Source: CAYJXK01 sp964374115 (GTDB lineage: Bacteria; Patescibacteriota; Patescibacteriia; Magasanikbacterales; UBA922). Taken from it: a stretch of 32,981 bases of DNA. Position numbers and translations under genes: made by a program. Below, piece by piece: positions 15,238-22,454 of this stretch. How positions within the stretch are numbered: position 1 is the stretch's first letter; the number at the start of each line of letters is the position of its first letter. Below the pieces are notes generated by a model that saw only the letters and a program-made list of their open reading frames with translations, was not told the DNA's origin and ran no database searches. The stretch is from positions 1 to 32,981 of the forward strand of contig CAYJXK010000007.1 of the NCBI GenBank assembly GCA_964374115.1, in the 5' to 3' direction.

Positions 15238-16392
15238 ATGCCCTCCCTTGCCTACATCGCCAACATCCGTCTTCCCACAGAAAAGGCACATGGGATTCAG
15301 ATTATGAAGACTGCAGAAGCGCTCGTGCACATGGGGGTCTCTGTTAAATTGATTGTACCTTGCCGTCGAAATTCGATTGTCGAAGATGTATTTGAATTTT
15401 ATAATCTCTCTTCTCGTTTTACGATTACAAAACTTCCATGTTTCGATCTTGTCACGAACAATTTTTTTGGCCGATTTGGGTATGCACTGCAGAGTTGGAC
15501 TTTTTTTCGTTCAGTAAAAAAATATCTTCAGAAAAAATCATTCGCTGTTTTGTATACTCGTGACACACTGCTCGCGTATTGGCTTTCCAAAAAATATTCG
15601 AATGTATTTTTTGAAATTCATACGTTGCCGGATCAGCCACAATTTTTTCACAAACAGGCGTGGCAGAAATCGCGAGGACTGATTGTGATTAGCAGTGGTA
15701 TCCAAAAGAAACTCATCGAGTATGGCGTTCCAAAGGAAAAAATAGTGGTCGCTCATGACGCGATGGATCCAAGACAATTCAGGATATCGGAGTCAAAAGA
15801 TCTGTGTCGCCAGAAGCTCGGTATTCCTCTCGGGATCAAAGTTGCTGTGTATACGGGCCATTTATATGAATGGAAAGGAGCAGATATTCTTGCAGGGGCA
15901 GCAGAGCGTCTTTTGAAAGATGGCGTTGACGTGTACCTTATCGGAGGAACGCAAGAAGAGGTGCATCGGTTGAGAAAGACATTCCGTTTTCCAAATCTTC
16001 ATATCATTGGATGGCAAAAACATTCATTGATTCCCGTCTGGCTCCACGCTGCGGATGTACTCGTACTCCCGAATAGCGCGGCCACCAGAATCGGCTCTAC
16101 GTACACATCACCTCTCAAACTCTTTGAATATATGGCAGCAGGGAAACCGATCGTGGCGTCGAAAGTTCTCGCGCTCGAGGACATCTTGTCTCACGTGAAG
16201 TATGGAGCTGTTTGGTTTCAGCCCGATGATGTTGACTCGCTTGCGAACGCTCTCCGGTATACTTTTGATCACAGAGAAGAGGTGACACCAATGAAAGAAG
16301 TCATTTTTGAAAAACTCAAAGAATTCACATGGGAGAGTCGCGCGGAAAAAATAACAGCATTCATCTTTTCACATGAAAGAAACACTCTTTAG
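15238..16392 (+). CDS. GT4-family glycosyltransferase
   Basis: A 384-residue GT4 enzyme. It starts MPSLAYIANIRLPTEKAHGIQI with the acceptor-side segment EKAHGIQIMKTAEAL, has IHTLPDQPQFFHKQAWQKSRG, IVVAHDAMDPRQF at the hinge, VAVYTGHLYEWKGADILAGAAERL, and KLFEYMAAGKPIVASKVLALEDIL at the donor site, with a strong PLKLFEYMAAGKPIVA. ATG 15238 lies 8 bases after the methyltransferase stop and is preferred over the ATG at 15166 inside that gene. It overlaps the next gene by 20 bases. Confidence 0.9.
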   Translation: MPSLAYIANIRLPTEKAHGIQIMKTAEALVHMGVSVKLIVPCRRNSIVEDVFEFYNLSSRFTITKLPCFDLVTNNFFGRFGYALQSWTFFRSVKKYLQKKSFAVLYTRDTLLAYWLSKKYSNVFFEIHTLPDQPQFFHKQAWQKSRGLIVISSGIQKKLIEYGVPKEKIVVAHDAMDPRQFRISESKDLCRQKLGIPLGIKVAVYTGHLYEWKGADILAGAAERLLKDGVDVYLIGGTQEEVHRLRKTFRFPNLHIIGWQKHSLIPVWLHAADVLVLPNSAATRIGSTYTSPLKLFEYMAAGKPIVASKVLALEDILSHVKYGAVWFQPDDVDSLANALRYTFDHREEVTPMKEVIFEKLKEFTWESRAEKITAFIFSHERNTL

Positions 16393-17860
16393 ACTTATCG
16401 CCACGGTAAGCGGACAGGCATATTCACCGCTCTGGGAAGAAAAATTTCCTCTTATTTTGAGCGGGATCATTGCCGCGATGTTCGTGTTTTGTTTCATCAC
16501 CACCTGGCTTTTTCGCGCAAGTCGGGGAGATGCGGCGAGTCGGAAGTTCATCCTCATCGTCGTCGGTGTGATTCTTGGAGTTCTCTGTGGAAAATATCTT
16601 ATCGCCCATTTTTTTCATGGGTACATTCCTGATCGTTGGTTTTTTTATGGTATTCCATCGCCAAAAATGAGAGAACCGTGGTGGCTGATGGGAAGCATGA
16701 GCATCTTTGCATTTTTTGTTTTTTTTAGGGAGAGATTATTGACGTTGCCTCGCCATGTCTTTCTCGCATGTCTTTTGGGTTTTTTTGTTTTTTTTTCCGT
16801 CACCACTGCAGGAATCCGCGAAGGGGTGACGAGCATCACTGATTCACTCAGTCGAACGAAATGGGAATACACAGGAAATGTGCCACTCATCAAATCGACC
16901 AAACAATTTCTTCACGATTATATTTCTTTGCAGCCACAGCTCGCCCATCATGCGATCACCCATCCACCAGGGTATAGTGTGATGACCTATTATTTGGAAA
17001 AAATAACACCAGGCGGTTTTTTTGGTATCGCGATTGGCATCGTCATACTCGCAGGCTTTACACTCTGGCCACTATATTATTTCCTCCGATATTTCTTTCA
17101 AGAAGAAACTGTGCGAAATACGTTGTCCCTCTTTTTATTTTTTCCAGGGCTTGTCCTCATGTCTGCCACCTCCCTTGATGCGACATTTCTTTTCTGGATC
17201 TGGCTGGCTATCGTGTTGTTTTTTTTTGGTTGGCTTCGATCTGTCGGATTGTCTCTTCTCGGAGGTGTCGTCGCTGGAATTGCCCTGTTATCAAATTTTT
17301 TATTTTTGCTTCTTGGCCCCTTTTTTTTGTTTCTTCTCTGGCACGTTTTCAAGAAAATATCTGTTGAAAACAGGAAACATTTTTTTCTTCGCGTTGGCGC
17401 GACTCTTTTTTCTGCTGTTGGATTTTTTGTTTTCTTGTATGTGTGGGCGGAGTATTCGATTATTGAGAATTTTTTTGTAGCCAAAGCGGCCAATCACGGG
17501 TCGGTAGAAAGTAATTTTGTGTCTCTTGGAAGATATGTCACGTACGCGGTTGTGAATAGTTTCGATATTCTTGTCGCGCTCGGCATTGGCACAAGTGTTC
17601 TCCTATTCCCTCGTCTCCGTTCGTTTTTTGTCAGGAAAGATCGAATGATTGGCGTGGGGTTTTGTGTCATTCTCTTTTTTATTCTGATCGGTGTGTTTCA
17701 AGGTGAACTCGCACGGCTATGGCTTTTTGTCACTCCATTCTTTCTTCTTCCACTTGGGGAGGCGATTGAAGGATGGGGACGACAAAGGATGTCTCTTTTT
17801 CTCGGGGTATTATTTTTGCAAACAGTGATGATGGAATTATTGTTTTATATGCATTGGTGA
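16373..17860 (+). CDS. Multi-pass GT-C-like membrane protein
   Basis: A 495-residue protein with many hydrophobic segments and T-rich codons. A soluble loop contains AGIREGVTSITDSLSRTKWEY and then AHHAITHPPGYSVMTYYLEKI (about 190-210). The HPPGY stretch resembles the conserved HPPG loop of GT-C/GT39-type enzymes, which transfer sugars from polyprenyl carriers on the outer face. It overlaps the preceding GT4 by 20 bases and ends 28 bases before element B. I cannot assign a donor or acceptor; a flippase- or ligase-type role is less likely given the HPPG loop. Confidence 0.72.
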   Translation: MKETLFRLIATVSGQAYSPLWEEKFPLILSGIIAAMFVFCFITTWLFRASRGDAASRKFILIVVGVILGVLCGKYLIAHFFHGYIPDRWFFYGIPSPKMREPWWLMGSMSIFAFFVFFRERLLTLPRHVFLACLLGFFVFFSVTTAGIREGVTSITDSLSRTKWEYTGNVPLIKSTKQFLHDYISLQPQLAHHAITHPPGYSVMTYYLEKITPGGFFGIAIGIVILAGFTLWPLYYFLRYFFQEETVRNTLSLFLFFPGLVLMSATSLDATFLFWIWLAIVLFFFGWLRSVGLSLLGGVVAGIALLSNFLFLLLGPFFLFLLWHVFKKISVENRKHFFLRVGATLFSAVGFFVFLYVWAEYSIIENFFVAKAANHGSVESNFVSLGRYVTYAVVNSFDILVALGIGTSVLLFPRLRSFFVRKDRMIGVGFCVILFFILIGVFQGELARLWLFVTPFFLLPLGEAIEGWGRQRMSLFLGVLFLQTVMMELLFYMHW

Positions 17861-17888
17861 TATCTTTGATTTATCTCTGTTGGGACCT

Positions 17889-17980
17889 ACGCGTTTGCCA
17901 TCGGCGCTCACCTCTCTTTTTTCTCGCTCACACAGTCCTCACGAGAAAAAAGAGAGATACTCTTTGAGAGGCAAACGCGT
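17889..17980 (+). repeat. Structured intergenic element, shortened copy B, abutting a start codon
   Basis: A 92-base member of the same family. Outer arms acgcgtttgcc (17889-17899) and ggcaaacgcgt (17970-17980) are perfect 11-base complements; the inner arms ctctcttttttctcg (17912-17926) and 17942-17956 are perfect 15-base complements, with loop ctcacacagtcctca. It keeps the GCCATCGGC and TCACACAGTC sequences of copies A and C but lacks stem 3 and its loop, as if by one internal deletion. The last base of the element is immediately followed by ATG 17981, and GAGAGG (17966-17971), partly inside the outer helix, is the likely ribosome site, 9 bases from the ATG. Folding would therefore mask the start of translation. 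Confidence 0.85.
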
Positions 17981-18733
17981 ATGTCTTCATTCAACCAATA
18001 TCAATACGATGATCTCGTTGCTCGCACAGAAGATCCGTACGCACAGGCGAAGTATCGGATTATTTTGGATTTTCTCAAAGGGAAAGAAAATCTCCATATT
18101 CTGAATGCTGGATGCGGCTCTGGAGAATTGTCGGTTCTTCTCGCTGAGGCAGGTCATATTGTGCACGGTATTGATCCATCCGGTGAATATATCGCGCTCG
18201 CGCAAAGACGACTTCCGCCCGCCCTGACAGATCGTTGTTCTTTCTCGGTTGGTTCGATGGAATCAGTCACAGATGACAAAAAGTACGACATCGCCATTGC
18301 GACAGATGTGCTCGAGCATATCGAGAATGACAGACAGGCGCTTGCCAACTTAATTCGATCTGTTCGTCCGGGTGGTGAGGTGATTCTTACTGTTCCCGCG
18401 CTTCCCAGTCTTTTTGGCTATCATGATGGGGAGCTCGGCCATTATCGTCGATACACCAAAAAAACATTGAAAGCATGTATCGCGGCGACAGGCGAGCTCG
18501 ACATTTTTTTTCTCCGTTCTTTTGGCTTTTCTCTCATTCCTATTTGTTTTCTCTACAGTCGACTCCTTCGGAAGCCCTATCCTATTGGGTCTTCAACAAA
18601 AAGTATCTTGTCTTCTCTCAAGACATACATTCTTCGCATTATGCTTGCCTTTGATACGCATGTCCACATGCCCCTTGGGACCAGTCTTATCTGCCGTTGT
18701 CGGCGGCGGTTATCTCGGCCCCTGTCGGATTGA
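17981..18733 (+). CDS. Class I SAM-dependent methyltransferase (UbiG/Methyltransf_11-like)
   Basis: A 250-residue methyltransferase. Motif I ILNAGCGSGELS (40-51), VHGIDPSGEYIALAQRR for the ribose-binding acidic residue, YDIAIATDVLEHIENDRQALANLIRSVRPGGEVILTVPALPSLFG, and DGELGHYRRYTKKTL, a block common in glycan-island methyltransferases. The C-terminus is hydrophobic then basic (RCRRRLSRPLSD), suggesting loose membrane contact. GAGAGG, 9 bases before ATG 17981, lies within element B. The stop TGA is embedded in the -35 box of the next gene's promoter. Confidence 0.85.
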   Translation: MSSFNQYQYDDLVARTEDPYAQAKYRIILDFLKGKENLHILNAGCGSGELSVLLAEAGHIVHGIDPSGEYIALAQRRLPPALTDRCSFSVGSMESVTDDKKYDIAIATDVLEHIENDRQALANLIRSVRPGGEVILTVPALPSLFGYHDGELGHYRRYTKKTLKACIAATGELDIFFLRSFGFSLIPICFLYSRLLRKPYPIGSSTKSILSSLKTYILRIMLAFDTHVHMPLGTSLICRCRRRLSRPLSD

Positions 18734-18759
18734 CAGAAAATGGGTTTTGAGAGTATACT
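18730..18759 (+). promoter_or_regulatory. Near-consensus promoter with short or absent leader
   Basis: TTGACA (18730-18735), an 18-base spacer and TATACT (18754-18759). The predicted start of transcription is close to 18766, only about 7 bases before ATG 18773, so the message for the GT2 gene and the heptose genes behind it would be essentially leaderless. The -35 box overlaps the upstream stop codon. Confidence 0.75.
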
Positions 18760-18772
18760 CCGCATGTTTTCT

Positions 18773-19708
18773 ATGATCTCTCTTGTCATTCCTGTTTATA
18801 ATGAAGAGCAAAATGTCGTCCTGCTTCATCAAAAGATTGTTGATGTCGTGGGTCGGTTCAATGAACCCTACGAGGTTATTTTTGTTGATGACGGGTCCAC
18901 AGATCATACGGTATCGAAACTCAGAGCGCTTCAGAACATTACGATCATTATACTTGCCATGGATTTTGGGCAAACCTCTGCGCTCGATGCCGGGATTCAT
19001 GCGGCGAAAGGCGACATCATCATCACCATGGATGGAGATTTGCAAAACGATCCAGAGGATATTCCACCGTTGATTCAGAAAATGAGAGAAGGATATGATG
19101 TGGTTTCTGGCTGGAGACAGAAGCGGGATGATTCGAGTGGCAGACGCGCGCTTTCACGTTTGGCCAATTGGCTCACTGCGCGCGTCACTGGTTTGTATTT
19201 GCATGATTCCGCGTGCGCGATGAAAGCGTATCGCCGAGAAATCGTTCAGTCTGTGCGACTCTATGGAGAGATGCACGTGTTTCTCCCGGCATACCTCCAC
19301 GGTATCGGGGCCAAAGTCGCGGAAATTCCTGTGAGGCATCACGCGCGACAATTTGGCGTGTCGAAGCATTATTTTTTCAAAGCAGTAAAAGATCTTTTTG
19401 ATCTCCTTACCATCAAATTTCTCGTGACCATGCGCGGGAGACCGCTCATTCTTTTCGGATCAGTGGGTCTCGGAGCATGGATATTGGGATTCATTTCTGG
19501 AGCCGTTGCTCTGTATCTCAAAGTCGCAGGGCTTCGTAATTTCGGCCAAACCCCTCTCCCGATTGTCACGATCTTTTTTATTCTTTCTGGCATTCTATTT
19601 TTTATGCTCGGATTCTTGGCAGAATTGATTTTGCGCGTGTATTTTGAAACAAGTAAAAAGACACCATATATTGTGAGGGAAGTGATTCATACTGGTCGGG
19701 AGCAGTAA
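18773..19708 (+). CDS. GT2 polyprenyl-phosphate glycosyltransferase with two C-terminal TM helices (GtrB/ArnC-like)
   Basis: A 311-residue GT2 protein of the GtrB/ArnC type. It has ISLVIPVYNEEQNV, VDDGSTD (38-44), MDFGQTSALDAGIHAAKGD, the metal-binding MDGDLQNDPEDIP (86-98), the acceptor-side DSACAMKAYRREI, RHHARQFGVSKHYF, and two membrane helices at about 223-250 and 264-290. Such enzymes make undecaprenyl-phosphate sugars at the cytoplasmic face. The promoter places transcription start near 18766, so ATG 18773 is the best start; ATG 18764 and ATG 18740 would be at or upstream of it. It is followed after 12 bases by the nucleotidyltransferase gene. Confidence 0.92.
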   Translation: MISLVIPVYNEEQNVVLLHQKIVDVVGRFNEPYEVIFVDDGSTDHTVSKLRALQNITIIILAMDFGQTSALDAGIHAAKGDIIITMDGDLQNDPEDIPPLIQKMREGYDVVSGWRQKRDDSSGRRALSRLANWLTARVTGLYLHDSACAMKAYRREIVQSVRLYGEMHVFLPAYLHGIGAKVAEIPVRHHARQFGVSKHYFFKAVKDLFDLLTIKFLVTMRGRPLILFGSVGLGAWILGFISGAVALYLKVAGLRNFGQTPLPIVTIFFILSGILFFMLGFLAELILRVYFETSKKTPYIVREVIHTGREQ

Positions 19709-19720
19709 GATCCGAAAATT

Positions 19721-20410
19721 ATGCAAGCAATAATACTCGCGGCAGGAGAAGGGAAACGAATGCGTCCATTGACAGACTCGACGCCAAAGCCTCTTCTTCG
19801 GATAGCAGGAAAGACGATTCTTGATCATATTTTTGATGCATTTCCAAAAGAAATCAATGAAGTGGTTATGGTAATCCATTATTTGGGAGATCAGATTCGA
19901 GCGTATTGCGGAGATTCTTTTCATGGGAAAAAAGTGGTGTACGCCGAAGGATCGGATCAGGGCACAGCATATAGTTTTCTCGCGGCCGAACCGTATCTCC
20001 ACGATGATCGTTTTCTTTTTTGTTATGGTGACGAACTTCCGAATCTTTTGGATGTGGAAACATGTTTGTCTCACCCATTTAGCATTCTCTGCTGGGAGGT
20101 TGACGATCCATGGAATCATGGAGTCGTGAGCTTGCGATCTGATGGGACGATTGAAAGAATTATCGAAAAGCCAGAACACCCGGAAGGGAATCTGATCGCA
20201 GATGGCGTGATGTTGCTTTCAAAAAAAGTTTTTTCATACCATGCGGATCGGGGAGCAAAAAATGAATTTAATTTTACGGATATGGTATCACAGTTTGTCA
20301 GCGATCATCGTGTGGTTGCTGTCCGAGCGCGGAAGAGTTTGGGGGGCATTTCGACATCAGAAGATATTGAGAGAGTTGAACAAATATTAGCATCAAGAAT
20401 TCCGATATGA
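19721..20410 (+). CDS. hddC: Sugar-1-phosphate nucleotidyltransferase, HddC-like
   Basis: A 229-residue nucleotidyltransferase with the NTP-binding signature AIILAAGEGKRMRPLTDSTP-KPLL (residues 4-26), a metal-site YGDELPN near 103, RIIEKPEHPEGNLIADGVMLLS and a C-terminal GGISTSEDIERVEQ. It makes an NDP-sugar from NTP and a sugar 1-phosphate. Position decides the likely substrate: it overlaps by ATGA the heptose-kinase-type GHMP gene, the pair seen in the GDP-D-glycero-alpha-D-manno-heptose pathway, where HddC is the guanylyltransferase. Sequence alone does not separate it from other hexose-1-phosphate nucleotidyltransferases. A paralogue lies at 32278. Confidence 0.83.
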   Translation: MQAIILAAGEGKRMRPLTDSTPKPLLRIAGKTILDHIFDAFPKEINEVVMVIHYLGDQIRAYCGDSFHGKKVVYAEGSDQGTAYSFLAAEPYLHDDRFLFCYGDELPNLLDVETCLSHPFSILCWEVDDPWNHGVVSLRSDGTIERIIEKPEHPEGNLIADGVMLLSKKVFSYHADRGAKNEFNFTDMVSQFVSDHRVVAVRARKSLGGISTSEDIERVEQILASRIPI

Positions 20411-21417
20411 TTTTAACTCGAACTCCATTTCGATTGTCCCTCGGTGGGGGTTCTACCGATCTTCCTACGTACTACAAAGAACACGGCGGGTTTATTTTTG
20501 CTGTCACAATCAATTTGTACATGTATATTGGAATCAATCGACCGCCAGGAGATGATCTCATCCGTCTCAAATATCGAGACAGTGAAGAGGTGTCGCATAT
20601 CATGGATCTGAGACACAATGCGGCGCGCGCGGCTTTTCAGCGCACCGGCATTGGCAAAATGATCGAGGTGTCTTCCATGGCCGATGTGCCAGATGGGACA
20701 GGACTCGGGAGCTCCGCGAGCTATCTTATTGGGCTTTTGAATGGACTCCATACGGTCAAGGGAGACAATATGTCGCGTCGGCAATTGGCCGAGGAAGCAT
20801 TTGAAATCGCGACAGAGGATATTGGGCTTCCCGATGGAAAACAAGATTTTTATCTCGCGGCGTTTGGAAATTTTTGTGTGCTCGATATTGGAAAAGATGG
20901 ATCCGTGATCGTCTCTCATGCCAATGTGTCGCGGGCAACGCAAGAGGCATTTGAACGAACAACATTGCTATTCAATACGAATGTGCGACGGTCGAGTGTT
21001 GATATTTTACGCGAGCAACAAGTGCAGGTGCAAGAAAAACAGGCAGATGCCATCACGCTGAAACATGAAACAAAACGAATTGGCAAAGCAATCCTCGCGG
21101 CGTTTGAGCGCAGTGACATAGAATTGTTTGGAAAATTCATGGATGAACATTGGCGACTCAAACGTAGTATGTCATCCAAAATGAGTAGCCCCATGTTTGA
21201 CGAGCTGTATGACAAGGCAAGACGATTGGGCGCTCTTGGGGGTAAAATTATTGGCGCGGGCGGCGGTGGATTTTTTTTGATATCATGTCAGGAAGGCACA
21301 CAGACCGCTATTCGGGAATTATTTTTACAATATGGTTTTCGAGAAGTGCCATATCGCGTGGATGCTGCCGGGACGCAAGTGATTCTCAATCATCCGAGAC
21401 AGATGAATACGATGTGA
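20407..21417 (+). CDS. hddA: GHMP kinase, D-glycero-D-manno-heptose 7-phosphate kinase (HddA-like)
   Basis: A 336-residue GHMP-superfamily kinase, the usual length for HddA. It starts ILTRTPFRLSLGGGSTDLP (GGGSTD at 13-18), has the ATP-binding PDGTGLGSSAS loop (95-105), and the C-terminal motif KIIGAGGGGFFLIS near 280-292. The TRTPFRLSLGGGSTDLP start is typical of the heptose-kinase subgroup, which phosphorylates D-glycero-D-manno-heptose 7-phosphate at C1. Coupling by ATGA overlap to the nucleotidyltransferase, and GmhA- and GmhB-like genes elsewhere in the window, support the assignment. The next gene follows after one base. Confidence 0.87.
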   Translation: MILTRTPFRLSLGGGSTDLPTYYKEHGGFIFAVTINLYMYIGINRPPGDDLIRLKYRDSEEVSHIMDLRHNAARAAFQRTGIGKMIEVSSMADVPDGTGLGSSASYLIGLLNGLHTVKGDNMSRRQLAEEAFEIATEDIGLPDGKQDFYLAAFGNFCVLDIGKDGSVIVSHANVSRATQEAFERTTLLFNTNVRRSSVDILREQQVQVQEKQADAITLKHETKRIGKAILAAFERSDIELFGKFMDEHWRLKRSMSSKMSSPMFDELYDKARRLGALGGKIIGAGGGGFFLISCQEGTQTAIRELFLQYGFREVPYRVDAAGTQVILNHPRQMNTM

Positions 21418-21418
21418 T

Positions 21419-22252
21419 ATGAAACTCCAAAACAAAATTGCTTTCATTACTGGCGCGACAGGCGTCATTGGAGCGACGATTACTCGATATTTCGCAGATG
21501 AAGGATGCTCACTGATGTTGTCTGGTCGTTCTGAAGAAAAACTTCAGACATTGAAACAGGAGTTCGATCAAAAAGTTCCTGTGTCCATCTATCCTGCCGA
21601 TGTTGGCAATCTTCAAGAGATGCAACGGATGTTTGGGCAGATTGAAAAAGAGACAACGCACCTCGATATTCTCGTGACCGCCGCTGGGATCTACGGAGAA
21701 ATCGGGACGATTGAACAATGTGATGGAGAACGGTGGATGGATGCGATACGGATTAATCTTTTTGGCACATTTCTTGCCGTGAAATACGCTCTGCCATTTT
21801 TGAAAAAGTCAGAGCATGGGAAGATTATTCTCTTTGCCGGCGGTGGCGAGGGATCGCTCCCTCATTTTACTTCATATGCGAGCTCCAAGGGCGCCATTCT
21901 CCGGTTCACAGAATCAGCGGCAGAGGAATGCAAGTTATACGGTATTGCAGTGAATGCGATGTATCCAGGGCTTGTGAATTCTGGATTGACAGAAGAAATT
22001 ATTCGAGTAGGTCCGGAGCGTGTTGGTAGAGAAAATTATCAAAAAACGCAAGACGAAATATCTGGGAAAGAAAAGACTGTGCCGCCAGACATGGCGGCAC
22101 AACTCGCCGTATTTCTCGGATCTGACGAATCGAACGGACTCACAGGAAAAATTTTGAGCGCGCGCTGGGATCCTTGGCAGAAATTTTCCGACCGTATCGA
22201 TGAGCTTATGAAATCAAACGTGTATACCATGCGACGGGTGAAATCAACATAG
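21419..22252 (+). CDS. Classical short-chain dehydrogenase/reductase
   Basis: A 277-residue SDR. The cofactor motif TGATGVIG is at 11-18, VTAAGIYG stands in place of NNAG, and the catalytic Y153-A-S-S-K157 is present. The residue 13 before the Tyr, where the catalytic Ser normally sits, lies in the Ala/Gly stretch LFAGGGEGS, so the usual Ser appears missing. It directly follows the heptose kinase gene (one base between), implying that it acts on a heptose or on a product of the same branch. The substrate is unknown; epimerisation or reduction of a keto-sugar is plausible. Element C begins 3 bases after its stop. Confidence 0.82.
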   Translation: MKLQNKIAFITGATGVIGATITRYFADEGCSLMLSGRSEEKLQTLKQEFDQKVPVSIYPADVGNLQEMQRMFGQIEKETTHLDILVTAAGIYGEIGTIEQCDGERWMDAIRINLFGTFLAVKYALPFLKKSEHGKIILFAGGGEGSLPHFTSYASSKGAILRFTESAAEECKLYGIAVNAMYPGLVNSGLTEEIIRVGPERVGRENYQKTQDEISGKEKTVPPDMAAQLAVFLGSDESNGLTGKILSARWDPWQKFSDRIDELMKSNVYTMRRVKST

Positions 22253-22255
22253 GAA

Positions 22256-22438
22256 TTTCGCGTTTGCCCATCGGCGTTCCTATATCTTTTTTTTGTCTTT
22301 AGAAACTCGCGCCCTTGGGGATCAATGTCAAACCCTGCAACCGCACACTAACCTCAACGGATTTGACACCTCGATCACACAGTCTACAGCCAGAAAAAAG
22401 ATACATGAACCCCTCTTTAGAGAGAGGCAAACGAGAAA
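22256..22438 (+). repeat. Structured intergenic element, full copy C (candidate leader RNA)
   Basis: A 183-base copy filling the gap between the SDR stop and ATG 22455. Stem 1 pairs 22256-22268 with 22426-22438 (12 of 13). Stem 2 pairs 22276-22292 with 22394-22410 (15 of 17). Stem 3 pairs tgtcaaa (22326-22332) with tttgaca (22362-22368) and closes a 29-base loop nearly identical to that of copy A (ccctgcaacc, cacact, caacgga). The stem-3 sequence differs from copy A at four base pairs, each changed on both sides. The linkers agaaactcgcg and tcacacagtct are shared with copy A. The element ends 16 bases before the start codon, as copy A ends 15. Confidence 0.85.
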
Positions 22439-22454
22439 ATCCTAATAAATTTCT

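Noticed and set aside
17912..17956. Inner hairpin of element B as an intrinsic terminator
   Set aside because: The T-run is on the 5' side of the hairpin and the A-run on the 3' side for + strand reading, the wrong order, and the gene start follows at once.
19595..20179. 194-residue open frame antisense to the nucleotidyltransferase
   Set aside because: It lies opposite two well-supported genes and its composition is that of a complement strand.
22363..22390. TTGACA and TACAGC inside element C as a promoter
   Set aside because: The TTGACA is part of the covarying stem 3 and is not conserved in copy A, and the -10 match is poor, so it is more likely chance.
14379..22438. Elements A-C as integron attC sites
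   Set aside because: The ends read gtttgcc...ggcaaac, which does not fit the RYYYAAC...GTTRRRY core sites, and there is no integrase gene in the window.
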